A stretch of DNA of 64,000 nt, taken from the NCBI GenBank assembly GCA_026168455.1, contig CM047429.1, positions 53,513,027 through 53,577,026 of the forward strand, given 5' to 3'. Position numbers and translations under genes: made by a program. The stretch is from Theocolax elegans. Taxonomy: Eukaryota > Arthropoda > Insecta > Hymenoptera > Cerocephalidae. This document shows positions 14,170 through 28,269 of the stretch, piece after piece. Numbering within the stretch: position 1 is the first letter of the stretch; each line of letters begins with the position of its first letter. The notes under the pieces are model-generated. The model was not told the DNA's origin. It made no database searches and saw nothing but the letters and a program-made list of their open reading frames with translations.

Positions 14170-14337
14170 CGAGAACTTGACGCTGAAGAACTCGTAGTAT
14201 TTGTCCAGAAATTTCATAACTTTCCTGACGTGTGTCAATATCAACCCTCGACTCGCAAATCCCTTGGGTGCGATTTGGTGGTTTACGCGATCCTGGGTAG
14301 CTAATTCGCAGTCGCGTTGTTGTCTATCGGTCTCCAT
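14170..14337 (-). CDS. Probable first coding exon of a short isoform (56 codons)
   Basis: An ATG at 14337 opens 56 codons in the minus frame, the first ATG after an in-frame TAG in the upstream sequence. The exon ends at a good donor TCG|GTGAGA (G at 14169), in phase 0. The N-terminus (METDRQQRDCELATQDR) is charged and hydrophilic. The C-terminal half (RKVMKFLDKYYEFFSVKF) looks like an amphipathic helix rich in Lys and aromatic residues. There is no signal peptide. The exon sits at the edge of a GC-rich island (14338-14640), as expected for a promoter-proximal exon. A short acceptor-like TTTTACAG just upstream leaves open that it is internal. Its end phase equals that of the exons at 56 and 32 kb, so it may be an alternative N-terminus spliced to the same downstream exons. 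The family is not recognised. Confidence 0.5.
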
Positions 14338-14640
14338 GGAAAAAACTGTAAAACCGTGTCTCGCGCGTTTTATCTACCGTACCAATGTTTCTCAATCGAT
14401 GCGCATTCCTCTTCACGCGGCTACGGCCTGCGGCGCCAGACGCGTAATGTGATGCGTTGTCGGCGTTACGACTTGTAAATTGGTGATCGAATGGGGGAAT
14501 ACTCCTCGAGGAGAGGAGTATCTCTTGGCTTCGGTGTTTGGTCGCCTAGAGTGACGATGTGTCTGTTTGCGATGTTTACGATGTATCACTGAGAAAAAAT
14601 GTACTTTTACTTGGTAGTCAGTCAATCGTGATATTAGCTA
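14338..14640 (-). promoter_or_regulatory. GC-rich island upstream of the 14-kb exon, candidate promoter and 5' UTR
   Basis: About 300 bp of CpG-rich sequence lies directly upstream of ATG 14337 on the minus strand. It includes a self-complementary CTCCTCGAGGAG at 14502-14513. I see no clear TATA box or initiator, so a broad CpG-type promoter is the best guess. Confidence 0.3.
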
Positions 14641-15989
14641 GTACAAAGAAAGGGAAAACGAATTAATACGTTCAGTGCGGTATAACTTACCGGTGACTCA
14701 TGAAAATTTCAAATTATGTGTATCAGCGAGATCTGAGTAAGAGTCTAATCTAATGATCTTAAATGAACTGTTTACGTTTATTTAACAAATATTGGGTACT
14801 AATTTAACATATTTTTTGTTTCAATTAAAATTTAGTATCACAAGTATTTTACTTATTTTTCATCAGAAAGTATGGAATCCATCAAACTGTTAAGAATATA
14901 TTTATGTGCGAACTTCTTACATGCTATACTAGAAGTAATAAAAGTGTAGCTATTAAATGTTCAACTATGCATGTATAGTTTGTGACTTCCGAAAGCGTTA
15001 ACCTTACTTTAGCAATCGCTTCATTCGTGAAACCCGAATTTTCGACATTGGCACTTATAGTTAGATATTCCGAGAAGCTCGTTTTACAGCTCAAAATTGT
15101 TAAGTTTTCTAAATGGGTAACTTCAAAGTAACTTTATTTTTTCTTTGACGATTAAAAATTTGCGTTCCGCGTATTAATTTACAAAAGCAATGAATCGCAA
15201 GTAGTACGGGTAATGCATTTCAAACCGGTGGAGGGCATTTCGCAGGTTTATGTTTAGAACCGCGGCTACGTGCAGTCAGTCGCATAGGCCTAAAAATACG
15301 CTGCACCGTAATACCAAAATTGAAAATTTGTAATTCACGTTTCATCAATGAAACGTTGGTGTAAGTAAAGTTAACTTTACCTTCAACTTTAAACAGTCAC
15401 AAATCATACAACCTCGAGGCAGACAAGTTTTAATACAATGTAAATATAGATTCACACGTAAATCACATATTAATTTTCCTATAGGCATTTACAACATTCG
15501 ACGTTTTAGGGAGGTAATTGAAAAAGTTATACCGGTGCACTGAACGCGTTAATTGAAAACCATGTAGGATCGAGGAAGGCTGTATAAATAACACAGTGTA
15601 TACATCATTAAGTACAGTAATGCGGTTCCAATCTCTCGTTAAATAAGAATGAAACCAGTGGAACACGCAGACAACAAGGTAAACGACCGGTTCGCGACGT
15701 AAATACCCATTTGCGTGTAAATCGAGGATCGATGGTGAGTGGCCTCGCGAAAATCGTATTCGTCGATCAAGCACTCCGAACCCGCGCGCACAACGATGCC
15801 GACTAAGCGGTTAGGTAGAACAGCTGATTGGTCCCGGGCGTCGCAGCGCCGTTGCGCAAACGCGCATCCAGAGGAAGAGCGAGAAGAAAAACATGTCGCG
15901 TCGCTTAACCACATAGATCGCGCGAGTGCCATACATACCCAACTCGATTGCGCAAGGTGCACTGGACCGCTGCACTTATTTCGGCGCGG

Positions 15990-16045
15990 GCGAGCCGGAT
16001 TTATAAGCTAACCCGTGCCTCTATCTCGTGAGTCTCGTTCAGACT
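15990..16045 (+). promoter_or_regulatory. TATA-like site at the edge of a CpG island
   Basis: A TTTATAAG at 16000-16007 follows about 250 bp of CpG-rich sequence. TTCAGACT at 16039-16046 resembles an insect initiator, but about 40 bp of spacing is longer than the usual 30. Weak promoter candidate. Confidence 0.2.
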
Positions 16046-19000
16046 ACCGAACCTTGTGGTTGCTTTATCTTCGAAGTTACGTCCTTTTAAAAATACTTTG
16101 TACTAATCGATTCGCCGTTAAATTTCTTCATTAACGAGCTAGCGAACGTACATAATTAACGCCTCGTTATCGTTTAACGTGAGATCAACGTACTTTTCTT
16201 TGATCGAGTTAACTAACTTCGTATTCGTAAGAAAAGTTTTACACTTTAATCGAAATAAAAATTTAAACTGCCTTTACGAATGTAATTTATAATTAACCCT
16301 CTAATCGTTTTGATTTTACTCTATACTTTAAATTATTCACTATGTATGTATATATAATAAATGTTTTACAAATAGTACAATATATATTATGAGGCAGTCA
16401 GATAATTATCAATGTTATTATTTTGTAGTTTTTATTACGTTCAATATTATTGATAATAATATATTAGTCATAATATACGCTCGAATATATACGCTTTTAC
16501 GTTATAAAATATATATTTGAATCACTTGAAGAATACATCGGAATCACGAAGTTAAAAACTATAAAATATATATAATATATATGTATAATTGAATAAGGCT
16601 TGTAAAACTGACAAATTTCTTTAAAAGATTAAAGTACAGGGGGAATATAATTATACGTTTGCACGTGGGCGCATGAAAATATTCCGGATATACAGATGCA
16701 CATTAACCGTAAATAAAAATAGTATCTGTAAATAGCATACTCCAGTGTGTATAAGGATACAGTTCGCATGTCGTAATTTTCTGAAACAGTCAATTGTACT
16801 TTACCTTTCATATTCTACTTGCATACGTCATTTACATAAATGAAGTAAATTATGTGAATAAGAGATAAAGAACTTGCGAATTTACAATGTTTTAGTTTAT
16901 ATCCGTTTCCAATATACACGTACACATAAGTGAATGTAAGCGTTACGAAATAATAAAAATTGCTCAAGCCCCCGCCCGTAAATTCAACCGCAAGATCTCA
17001 ATAGATTCAATTTCTTTAGTGTTTTTCGTAAACAATACTAAAGTATTCGTCGAATGTTTGGCTTGTACAGCTAGATAGAAAATTAGAGGGGAGCAGCAGT
17101 AGCATAAAATATTTGAGTATTTTACATATATATACAAGCACGTGAGGTTTACTATTGTTGAGAAACGAACTCGAAGACTCGAATAGTAATATCCTTGCGA
17201 GTCCTGTCATCGTTACTTAACGATATAAATCACTCGAAAGTGCAGTGTATGCACCCGAGCGGCGAGTACCAAAGCGAAACTGAAAGGTCATTACACGACA
17301 GCCCCCCGAAAAAGTGTTAGTAGCATAAAACGCATGCCAGATTGCGTAACGTGTGCGCCGGAGCGCCTCGGCTTATGTAGGCCGCGTTCGAGAAACGTTC
17401 GCGATCTCGTGCCAAACACCGAAAATAATCCCCCGCGCATGAAATCGCATCCACCGCTGGGTTCCTTGTCCCTTACACCGATCTCTATATACGCGCTTAC
17501 TTTCGTGCAAGGCTTTACGCTGAGCCACGGCCAAATGTTGAATAACAGGTATATACCTTGGCTACCTCGTTCATTTATTTCTTATTACACTATAGTGTAT
17601 GTACTGTTCAATCCGATTAATCCACTGCTCGATTACTTTACATCTGTATATTACTTCTTTTCGAAATTTCGCGTAAAACTCTTAACGTATCATTCAATTC
17701 GATGCAGGTCGGTTCTAATTAAGTTCCCTGGCAGTTGGGCATCGTGATACTTGTGCGTTTATCACGATTGTTTCGAGTTTATTTGAATGACCATTCAAGA
17801 ATGACTCTTCAAAATTGAAAGCTGCTTTGCTTTACAATCGTTACTTCAATAATAATTATTCTATTTCGAGCGTAATGTTAATGTATGCAATTGAATAGAA
17901 TCAAGTTCGTTTTGATATATTTTTTCGATTCTACATGCTGAACAATGAGAAACTTAGATTTCAAGGTTTTCTTTCAACGTCATTGTGTGGTCGGCATATT
18001 TGACCACTATAATAATAACAAAATATTCGTTTAAAGAAACAAAGCTGATTTCAAAAATTTTAATTGTAATAAAATTATTGTTATTACTTCACTTACTATG
18101 AAAACAAAATTTTTGTAACCGTACTTTTTATTTCTGTTAATTCAATAAACGTATTTACCCTATAAGTACCGACGAACCTGCCTTTAATATATAATTTTTT
18201 TCATTCTTCTCAAATACATTTGAATATAATAAAACATTTATTTTTTATTTATGAATATAATACCTCGAATAGAATTTTTCATTAAATGTAGTGGAAAATT
18301 TTAAACGTTGTATAAATAAAACACTTATACTACATATTATTTCAAAATTGAAACGGATCATTAGACTTCAATAAAAATGTATTGGAGCAAAGTATATTAT
18401 AATATAAATTCCGATTGAAATGCTCCTAATTTTTAGCAGGATTTGGCAATATATAACATTATTCAGCAGAAGTTGACCAAATTACAGTGTAATTTCTACT
18501 AAGGATAGTCGCATAGTAAAAATACATATTTTCTTATCCAACCATTTTTCCGGGAAATATATTACAAATAACCAAAGAATACTGTATAACGTAAGTTTAA
18601 GTATGAATTATATTTCACAACAAGTCGAGAAATAAAATTTATTAACTATTATAGCAATGGGTTTTGACGTTCCGCTTAACTATTCGAATAGTTATTCTCA
18701 CGACTAAGGTATATGATTTCCAGTTTTACATGTATTTTTAACGAATAGTTACGCTAACTCGAAAAATTATTATACCATATAAAAGAAAAATGACCTCAAA
18801 AGTTTTGGAATTTGAAGCACGCTTAAAATTCTCGAATCCAGAGTGAACTACGAAACTTTTTGATTTACCATAATGAGGTTTTCAGTTCCCGATGAAAACT
18901 TGGACTTGCAGGTGTCGACGTACCAGGTTAGCTCAAGGTAACCGCAACAACGACAATCAAACCTCTTGCTCGCAAGCAAACCAAAGTATATATAGCATAC

Positions 19001-21458
19001 GCACACACGTGTACGTGTAGGTGTATTAACTGGTGTATAACTTGACGCTCAAGTTTCGCACGTTTAATTCTCGAGAACGAAAGAAGGGAAACCGTACATG
19101 CGCGCCGTTTGGAAATACAACACATGTGCGCGCAAGCTCGGCTAATCTACGGATTTAAAGGATACGTGTGTGTGTGTGTATGCATCATATCAAACGTTAG
19201 GAACTCACTCGGCATACATATACTCGTTCGCAAGCTGGATTACTCAGCGCTACACTTGATATGTCTAATTCTCTCGGTATAATGCACCGTCGTTGAAATC
19301 TGCCGGTGCGCAAAGCCTCCTCGACGTTTTCATTTAACCGCAATTAATATAGACGCAAGGTCGGCTTTGGTCTTTTTAAAATGTACTATACTTTCCTCGC
19401 TTCGTTCCTAATCAAGAGAATTTAATTTTGTTTCCCCGCGTAAAACACACCCGGGAAGGTCAAGTTTCGTATACTTATCGTTTTATGATTACTAAGTTAT
19501 TTGAAAGGCTGCTTCGACGTTCCTAATGATTAGTTTACCTTGATAATCAGCTAATTACTCGTTGCACCGAATCACACTGAATAAAATACTTAATCCTGTT
19601 TATTACGCGAAATTTGTTAAAATGAGAAATGTAATTGTATATGTATGTGATCAAAACATGTATAATCAACTCTTTTGATTCAATGTTTTTTTTTTCAAGT
19701 GATTGTTATGTAATCCAATCGACTTCTTTAACAATCGCGTTTTCCATTCAAGAATGTTAATTTATGCGGACTTTATACATTTTAGTATTATCTTGGATGC
19801 AAAAATATAATATATGTATATATATGTGTATGTGTGTATAGATTACCATTTTTATCACTATAATGAATTCGTAGTGAGAGAATTTATGATAAGCAATATG
19901 GTAACATCAGTACAAAATATAATTGTATTTACTGTCCATTTAACAGTACATTTAACAGCTTCAGCAGGTATTTTAATAAAAATAAATGCGACGCTAAATT
20001 TATTATTAGAACGAGTACGTCACGAAATATTGATGAAAACTTGATTTGATATGTAAAATCGTATTTAATGAACTGAATAAAGAGGAGTAATTTTCAATCT
20101 GCGTCCAATGCGTCCAGACAAGCTATTCGAATTTAAATTAATGAAATAAATCAACAATTTATTATTACAATAATTTTTTATATAAAATCGGAATAAGTTT
20201 TATTCAAATTTATGTTTATTTTTATTTGTAATAAAAGTTAATTGTTTAATAAAACGAATTTATCGATTTAATACCGATAGATGCACCGATATCGTTTTGA
20301 AACAATTTTTACGCAAATATAAGATTATTGTTTTGACATTCGTTGAATAATAGTTATTCAATTTGGTTAAGTAGTCGACACTATTAACGTAACTGGAGAA
20401 ACATTAAACAACGGTATTTAAGAAACGTTTTTCTGTAATAACATGGTTTGTAAAGTTCTCTAATAATAATTAAACGTTAATCGTGTGTCGACATAAAAAG
20501 TGTTGCGTAACTGTATATAAAAATCCACATGTGTAGAATAATTTAATTTCTGCGTAAAAATTAATAATAATGCAGGTAATTTATATAATGAGTTTAACCT
20601 ACTAAAATTGCTATAAATAAGCGGAAGTTTCATATTCAAATAGTACTGAAAGCTTTACCTCAGCAGTTCTTAAAATGCTCTAAAATTAGCAAAACCGGAC
20701 GAAATTAATGCGTCCTAAATTCTCCCCGAACTTCAAAATATTATTTTGAAATTGGTGTAACCTTCAAAATTTCAAAGTAACTTGGAGAGTGTTGTAATAT
20801 AATTGTTACTTTCACCAAGTAAATAGATTATCGACAACATGCATACCTCGGCTAATCCGTTGGACAAGTTTTATTGAATGCACCGACATCCCCATAGAAG
20901 AATGTGAAGTGGTGTGTATTTTATAGGGCACGGTAAATAGGGTATTATATTGCTTTATTGGCTATCAAGCACCTCGTTGATAATCTATGATCAATTAGAA
21001 TTTAGTAAAGCTTAAATAGAAAAGAGTAGAAACCCCAGAGTGGTCAGTAGGTCAAGGGTGTTTGCGCGCATTGGTGCCACTTTGGTGGCAGCGGGAAAAT
21101 TACGCTTGGCGGGGTAGTGGGATGTCGTCGTTTCTTTTTCTCGTTTGCTTGGCTGGCTTTTTTCTTTGAAGAATCGGGCTCGTGGATTTAAAAACCCCCA
21201 AGGTCGGTGGAACGTGGGGCGCAAAATAATGACGCGGCGTGCATATAATCCTCTGTCGGATGGGAAATTACCAGTCTGATCGTCAGCGATTGGAGTCTCC
21301 ATTATTATCGGCGTCAAGTGCATTTAAACGACTACTTAAACTTGATTTTCTCGGGCGTATTATACGAGGGGCCGGAGACGCGACTTATACGCACGCGAGA
21401 CCCGGTCCACCACGGCGACTTTTCACGTGCGCGCGCGAGCTCAGCTTCCTTTTTTTCG

Positions 21459-21460
<2 letters not shown>

Positions 21461-21506
<46 letters not shown>
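21461..21506. repeat. (CT)23 microsatellite
   Basis: An uninterrupted CT dinucleotide run of 46 bp lies at the edge of a CpG-rich island. Plus-strand CT reads as GA on the minus strand, the binding motif of GAGA-type factors. Confidence 0.95.
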
Positions 21507-21509
<3 letters not shown>

Positions 21510-24500
21510 GAGAACCGGTTTTAAACCGGACTCGTCGAAAGGCCTTTGCAACGCTCGTGCAAAGAACTCGCACTATTGCTTTTTGGAAGATCTCGGACGC
21601 TCGAGATTCAAGGTTCGCGAGATGCGGAACTCATTGCATGAAGGAAGACGATCTAAAATAGGCTCGAGATTAACAATCTGCATTTTTACCCAATGATGAA
21701 TCGGACAACGTTGTTAAAGCTTTTGTAAGTATAAATATCAAGGTTTTTTTGGGTAAAATTCTTCACATTTTATTTGTTTAAAGTGTCAGTTAAATTTATC
21801 GTTCTTTTTTGGTCAAACTAGACGATGTCAAATTAAAAAATCGTAAGACCCTCGTAAAAACTTGAGATTTGTATGTTTATCTACTCAAGTTTATATAAAA
21901 AATCATGTAAACTATAAAACAGCTGGCGTTCTTAAAATGATTTACGTATGAGAGGTATTGGACGCGCGAAGTAATCCTGTGCTATAACTTAAAAGAAATT
22001 ATATTCTTCACACGCGCGAGCTTCAGAATTTCGCTAAATATAGTGAGTAGATTTTATTTTCTACATTTAACTAAGTTTTTACTATGGATAATAATTTTTG
22101 TGAAAGTTGCAAGATATAAGAGTAATGAGTAATGACTCTACTGGATGTTACATTGTAAATGATTTATCGACAAGTTACTAATCATTCAACGTGCAATCTT
22201 GAATTTTCAATCGTTGACAGGAAAATTAAGATAGCACCTTCTATTTGGATTGTATCTAAAATATCGAAATGTTAATAAATTGATTTAACACGTGTAAGTA
22301 TCAACAACTTTATTATTTTTCAAATTAAATTAATAAAAAGAAAGTTTTGATACCATGTACATATATTTTATCAAATGTGAGTCAATGGTAAATTAAATTA
22401 AATTTTAGATCATCTAATAATAAGATTCTAATCAAAACAAACACTTCGTCTATGTTATGAATGGCACAAGGTGCAAGGAATCAAAAAATAGATTGAACCT
22501 ACTTTACCATCAAGTACTCGAGAGTGAAAATATACGTATATCACTTTTAATAAACTAGAGTAGGTTTACTTTTATTGATGTATTTTTAATTATTAATTGT
22601 ACGCTTTTTTACATTATTTCATAATTTTACGTTTATACTGATAGTAAAATTTAATGTACAAATACATGTTGTAAGTGAATACACCTTGAACCGTAAAATA
22701 TGAGGCAATATGTAATTTTTATATTTGTCATTTGTAGCGGCAATTTAAATAATTTATTGTATACCTCGAACTCTAATTCATACTATTTTATTAAATACGA
22801 GCGTTTCAAAAATATAGATGATACCGTTAATTTACAATGTATACTTAAGCTACAATTGTATCTTTATAAATAAATGTTCGCGTTGTTATACTAAAAAAGT
22901 AATATTTATAACGAAAAAATTATATTTTTTATTTTACCGATCTAATATAAACAAGACGTATAAACAAGATTGAAAGTAGCTGTCATTGAAGTTTTTCAAA
23001 TGAAAGAAGCGTAAATAAAAAGTGCAGAAATTTACCAAAATATCTTGCAGGGAGACCGGCATCACGGAGCACGTTGACATCTCACTGGAAAATAAGGAAA
23101 ACTATCAATTCGCGCACCAGTTCGCGCACCACCCGAGAATCGAGGTATAGTAGCGCGAGGATCTCGCGACACTGCCGTCGTCGTCGTTTCGAACGCACAA
23201 TTGCCCGTAGAGACACAAGAAGTAAAGGGGAAAGAGCCACGATAATTAAACCGGGAAAAACAAGCTCGATCGGCAATTACCATAAAAATTATAATGTTTT
23301 GTCGAGACGAGTGTAGCGCAACTGTCGACGGTAGCTCGGCCGGTTGAACACTGTCCACTTCTATTCCACCGCGCAACTATACGCATCTATATTAAATTAG
23401 CCCGCTTAGAGAGCAAGTCGCCAAGTACACGCCGAGACTCTCTTCGCCACCATAATCCAATATTCTGGCGTCCCCGGGTGTTATTCTTTTTTTTCCACTT
23501 CTTAAAGGAAAGACGTATTATATTCACGGGGAAACCAGGGCATAAAAGAGACTGGTAACTAGAAGAGTTAGAAACATCGTCCTCGGGATTCTCGTTCTTT
23601 CGTCATTGTTTCTACCACAATATCGACTTTTTTCAGTCTCGTATGCGACCCTCGGAACACATTTCGCTTTAACAGAGCTTGGTGAATTTTACGACTCGAC
23701 TGATAGACGTCCGTGGTAATATCGATGTACACTTTGAGCTATTCAAGTAAATAACAAAACCAACGATCTATTCTTTTACCGGACGCTATAACGATTTGTC
23801 TTAACTAAAACAATTTACGAACGAATATAAATATCTAGTCGAATAAGAAAGTATTTTCTTACGAATACTTGGCTATTCGACCAAATGTGTTTACAACTGG
23901 TATGATTAATAGAGCTCGGGTTTAAAATTAAGAAAAGTGCAGAAAGCATGCGAAACCAAACGATAAATTTGGACGTATTGTTATTGTCGGGACAAAACCG
24001 TGAGAAATATATAACAAACATAAATACATAGGTATGAATATTTCAAAAGAATGACAAATATAGGGTTAAACGAATGACGCGAGTCAAATTCTTGGTTCCG
24101 AGAGTGAACGAATTTATTAAAACATCCCGGGGTACACAAATCGTTTGGGCTTCCAGGTGAAATACGCGGAAAAACGTCGAGAGAAGGTATATCGAGGATT
24201 GTCAACGCGCGAGCGTGGGTGGTTTTACAACCGGAGCGAGTCTCGCGCAGTAGCAATGCGCCGCGGTGCCACCGGAAGAGAATCGATTTTCGGTTCGAGA
24301 CTCCCTTGTCCATTGACCTCGATTCCCGTGAAATGCAGCAGCAGCTCCAAGAGAGCGCGCGCGCTTGTTTTTTTTTTTTCGACGGCAATAATGCACGAAC
24401 CCACGCGCGCTCGCGCGACCTACGAACAAATCACGCATCGTTGAGAATAAAGAAACACAAATTTTCAATCGCTAAATTAGGATGTCCAAGTATAGTTGAC

Positions 24501-25145
24501 GAGTTTAGGAGTATCCAAGAGTTCAACACGAGTTGATTTTCTTCGACTGTGCAATTCATTTTTTTTTTTTCAAATACAAAAATAATTTTTAAACAACACT
24601 TTACCGAACAACTTAGTTCAGTTTTATATCCAATATAAAGTTTGTTTCTTTCGATAGGCGGAGAGAATAAAAATAATTCGATTATTTTCGAAAACTCTAA
24701 ATACTCTAGATACGTTGGTTAAAATAGTATTAAATTGATCTCAAGCTTAGTGTTATGTCACACGATTATGAAAATCGATACATTGGATTAGACATAGTAA
24801 ACAAGTACATACGTAGCCACATAATTATATCGTAACCCGGTTGTTGAGAAATTCTATATCCACTTTGTCTAGACGAACGGTACAATTCACTTTCCTAAAT
24901 AGACATTTACTTTTTCTATTCTAATATAATTTCGTTTTCATAAGTTTCAGTGTCACACATGGCAAAATTTTTCAATGTAAAGCAAACCCAGGATGTCAGC
25001 TGTTTGACAAAAAGTAACATAAAACATACCATAATATTTTTACCGTGATGTCGTGGTAATTTATAGGTTACTAAGCAAATATTCCACATTTACTGTGTTT
25101 TCGCGCTAAATTTTATAGGATAATACTCTCTGTGTAGTAAATATG

Positions 25146-25162
25146 TATATATATATATATAT
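25146..25162. repeat. (TA)n microsatellite
   Basis: Perfect TA run inside a very AT-rich stretch. Confidence 0.9.
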
Positions 25163-28119
25163 TATTCAATAATAATTATTAAAATTTAATTTATTAACTA
25201 TGAAATTATTGTTTTATATGAGATTGATAATGAGAAATAAATTACTAACATTAACTGTTTACTAATTTTAATTATTAAATTAATATAATTTATAATAAAT
25301 ATAATTTTTGGTTTCCGGTTAAGAAACTGTTACCAACCGGTAATCTTTATAATTACTGAAATCCCACGTTTCTTGAATTACGATTAGGTTTTCGTTGGTT
25401 TTCTTACGGGTTTTCGATAAAAGGTGGCCGAGAGTCGGTGGCGACGTATACGTATCAGTCGCAATGTGGTGGTAAGGGGAGGTAGAAGGAAGGAGGGTAG
25501 AAGGAGGCTCGAGCCCCCTTTCCTCGACAAGTCTATACGGTCTCCCTGCACTTGTGGTAATTCGATACTGGCTTGGGGCCAACGTCGGTAGCTAGAAGCG
25601 TTCGGCCCGGAAAATAATTCGTGCCGACGACGTCTACGTCGCTATTTTACCGATGTGTGCTACTTCGAGGAGTCACCGTGGACGGGAACAAACGAGAGCA
25701 CATCGCAACTACTACGCCGATGACGAACACGTACAAATACGGGGGATAGGTAGATACGACGCCTTTATTATTATTTTTTCTTTTCTTCTCGGTTAAACGC
25801 CAGAGCAGAAGAATGCTGCGCTTTTGTGAAATTTCGAGGAGCCGTGAATCAGATGCTTTTTTGCCGCCAACTTCCTTTGTTTCGTTAATGTATTTGTTTT
25901 CGTTTGGACAATGAACTCGTTTTCCGAAAGTGTATTCATTATTATAATGGATATACCACCCTCTTTCTGAAGCTCACGCATTAATAATTCCATTTTAATT
26001 AAAGTTTTACAAATTTTCAACAGTAAACATTCACTTGTATTGTAATTATAATTAAATACATTTTATATCATTTTAATATTCGTAATAAGATTTATAAAAG
26101 TAATTTAATGTTTCATATTTTAATTTTTGATGAATATGAAATCGTCGACTAATTGTAATGTAGAAACAGCAATTAAAATAGAAGACAAAGGATACTATTA
26201 CAAATAATAAGTGGCACACTCATAATTATAGCATTTACACGGATACGAGATTCATCGTATACAATGTAGATTAATTACCAATTATTTATTTAAGTTTGGT
26301 AAAACACATTATTTTAAGGATACGTCAAACCTAAAATGCATGGATTAACTTATTTAATCTCGAATTTATGTTATACAATACTTAATTAACGAAAGCAAAA
26401 ATTTTTATTATTTATTATTTTTTTTTATTTTTATTATTTATTGCTTACCGCAAAAGTGAGAATGAGACAAAAAGAATTTTGTTAAAAAAATTAGTCTTTT
26501 CGTGAATAAATAGACAAAATTGTTCATAAATTTAATGATTCGGCATCTTTAAAATTAATTTTCTATATAAATAATCATTGTAACTAATACAGCGAGAGTT
26601 AAACCAAGAAAGACTAAAATGAAGTGGTCATTAACCCACAGCCCCAAAAAATGTATATCACGAAGAAGGAGGATAGCAGAAGGTACCGGTTCTACATCGC
26701 TTGTGGCGAGATTCGCGAGAACTACTTGCGGGCGCAAAAATGTTAATCGAAAGCGAAAGCGACGAAGACGGCACTGGCGGAGCGCACGCGAAAGGCACGC
26801 GAGGTACCGAGCGGTCCGTAGTGAAGCCAAGCCGGACACTTACTGATCGCGATGTCCGCGTACTTCGGCACTTGCACCGGCCGCGCCGCGAGTCTCGTTT
26901 GACGACGCTCGCGGCCTCGCCAGCAGGAACTCGCCCGAAACCTCGGCACATGGTTCGTCGACTCCCAAGACTCCGCGACGCACTTAATTGCGGATAATTG
27001 CACGTGCCAGTGCCTCTTTTCGCCCACACCTCGCACTCCTTTGCCTTGACGTCCCCGACACTTTTCGTCGCAGCACGAGACGCGCGGCTTCGTTAACTAC
27101 CTTCCATCGTCAAGATTCTACATCGACAAAGGGAAGCCTCTCCGCTTGCCGTTGGAACGGATATACCGTCAGGTATGCGATAATGCGCTCGTGAACATTC
27201 TTCGTTTAGAATCTTTGGTTGGTATATTCTAAAATTTTGCTTTCTGATCAAACTCAACTTTGTAAAATAAAGAATTATTTTTCTTTTTACGTGTTTCATT
27301 GATTCATGAACTTCATACGCACTGTTTTATTACTACGCGTCGACACATTTCAAACATAAACTTTATAATTACTTACAAATTAATTTAAATTTGCATACTA
27401 ATTTTTGTATCTAATGAACAATCGGGTACGAAGATTATAACTTCATATTAATAGTTATATATTTATTATAAATTAACGAATAATAATTAATTTTATATGT
27501 TTGAAACAAGTTTTATATGAAACGATAAGCATTGTTTTACAGCATTCTCAAAATTGAATTGAGTGATATATAAATTTTATATTTTTAATAAAAAGATAAA
27601 TTTATATATTTTATTTGATTGAAAAATATGCAATACTATAAAGTATATCTTTGAAAAAAAATATAAAATATAAAATAATATGGATGAAGCAAAGTAGATA
27701 TAATTCAGTCATAAAATTTAAGTTATCTGAACTACTTCGGCTAACACTCCAATGAAAGATATAAAACGTATATCACCTTTCTTTATCGGGTATATCAAAA
27801 CTAATTCAACCATAAGGAAGTACGTGGTGACAAATAATTCATTGCCTGATAATAACGAGTGTACTTACACAATCACCAAAGAATTATTTGCTTTATTAAA
27901 TCAAGAATCATTATATTGTTACAAAGAATCATAATTTTTATGAAAAGTCGTCCATCGATTCGTAAACATCCGGATGTTTAAAACTCTTTACTAGAATAAG
28001 TACCGTTGCAATCCTGAGGTTTCACTTTCTAAGAATCTTTTTTTTTTAACAACATGTAACCACGTTCACGTAAAAACGGACATTCGCGAGTGTATTGTTC
28101 ACCGATCGACGCATGACCG

Positions 28120-28269
28120 ATGTATCGTCACGTGCAGAATTCCAATACTTGGATGTTTATTGAGTCAAGTATGCAGCATAATACACCTCAAGTTAAACTT
28201 ACTGTAGGTTTCCGTACTCGTCGAATCGCATTTACTAAATCCTATTTCAACACATATCCCGAATACAAA
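28120..28269 (+). other. Candidate plus-strand coding exon
   Basis: An ATG at 28120 opens a frame with protein-like composition (starts MYRHVQNSNTWMF) that runs 50 codons to a donor-like AAC|GTAAGTATT (G at 28270) in phase 1. The unspliced frame stops at 28303. There is no convincing acceptor or promoter upstream, the family is not recognised, and chance is a real alternative. Confidence 0.2.

Noticed and set aside
21239..21696. Open frames crossing the (CT)n tract, encoding Leu-Ser or Glu-Arg runs
   Set aside because: Their length comes from the dinucleotide repeat, which has no stops in any frame. No splice or start support.
26555..26839. Minus-strand frame ending in a membrane-helix-like segment (ILVFLGLTLAVLVTMIIYI)
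   Set aside because: No ATG, no good acceptor, and T-rich DNA gives hydrophobic residues by chance. It could be a terminal exon but support is too thin.
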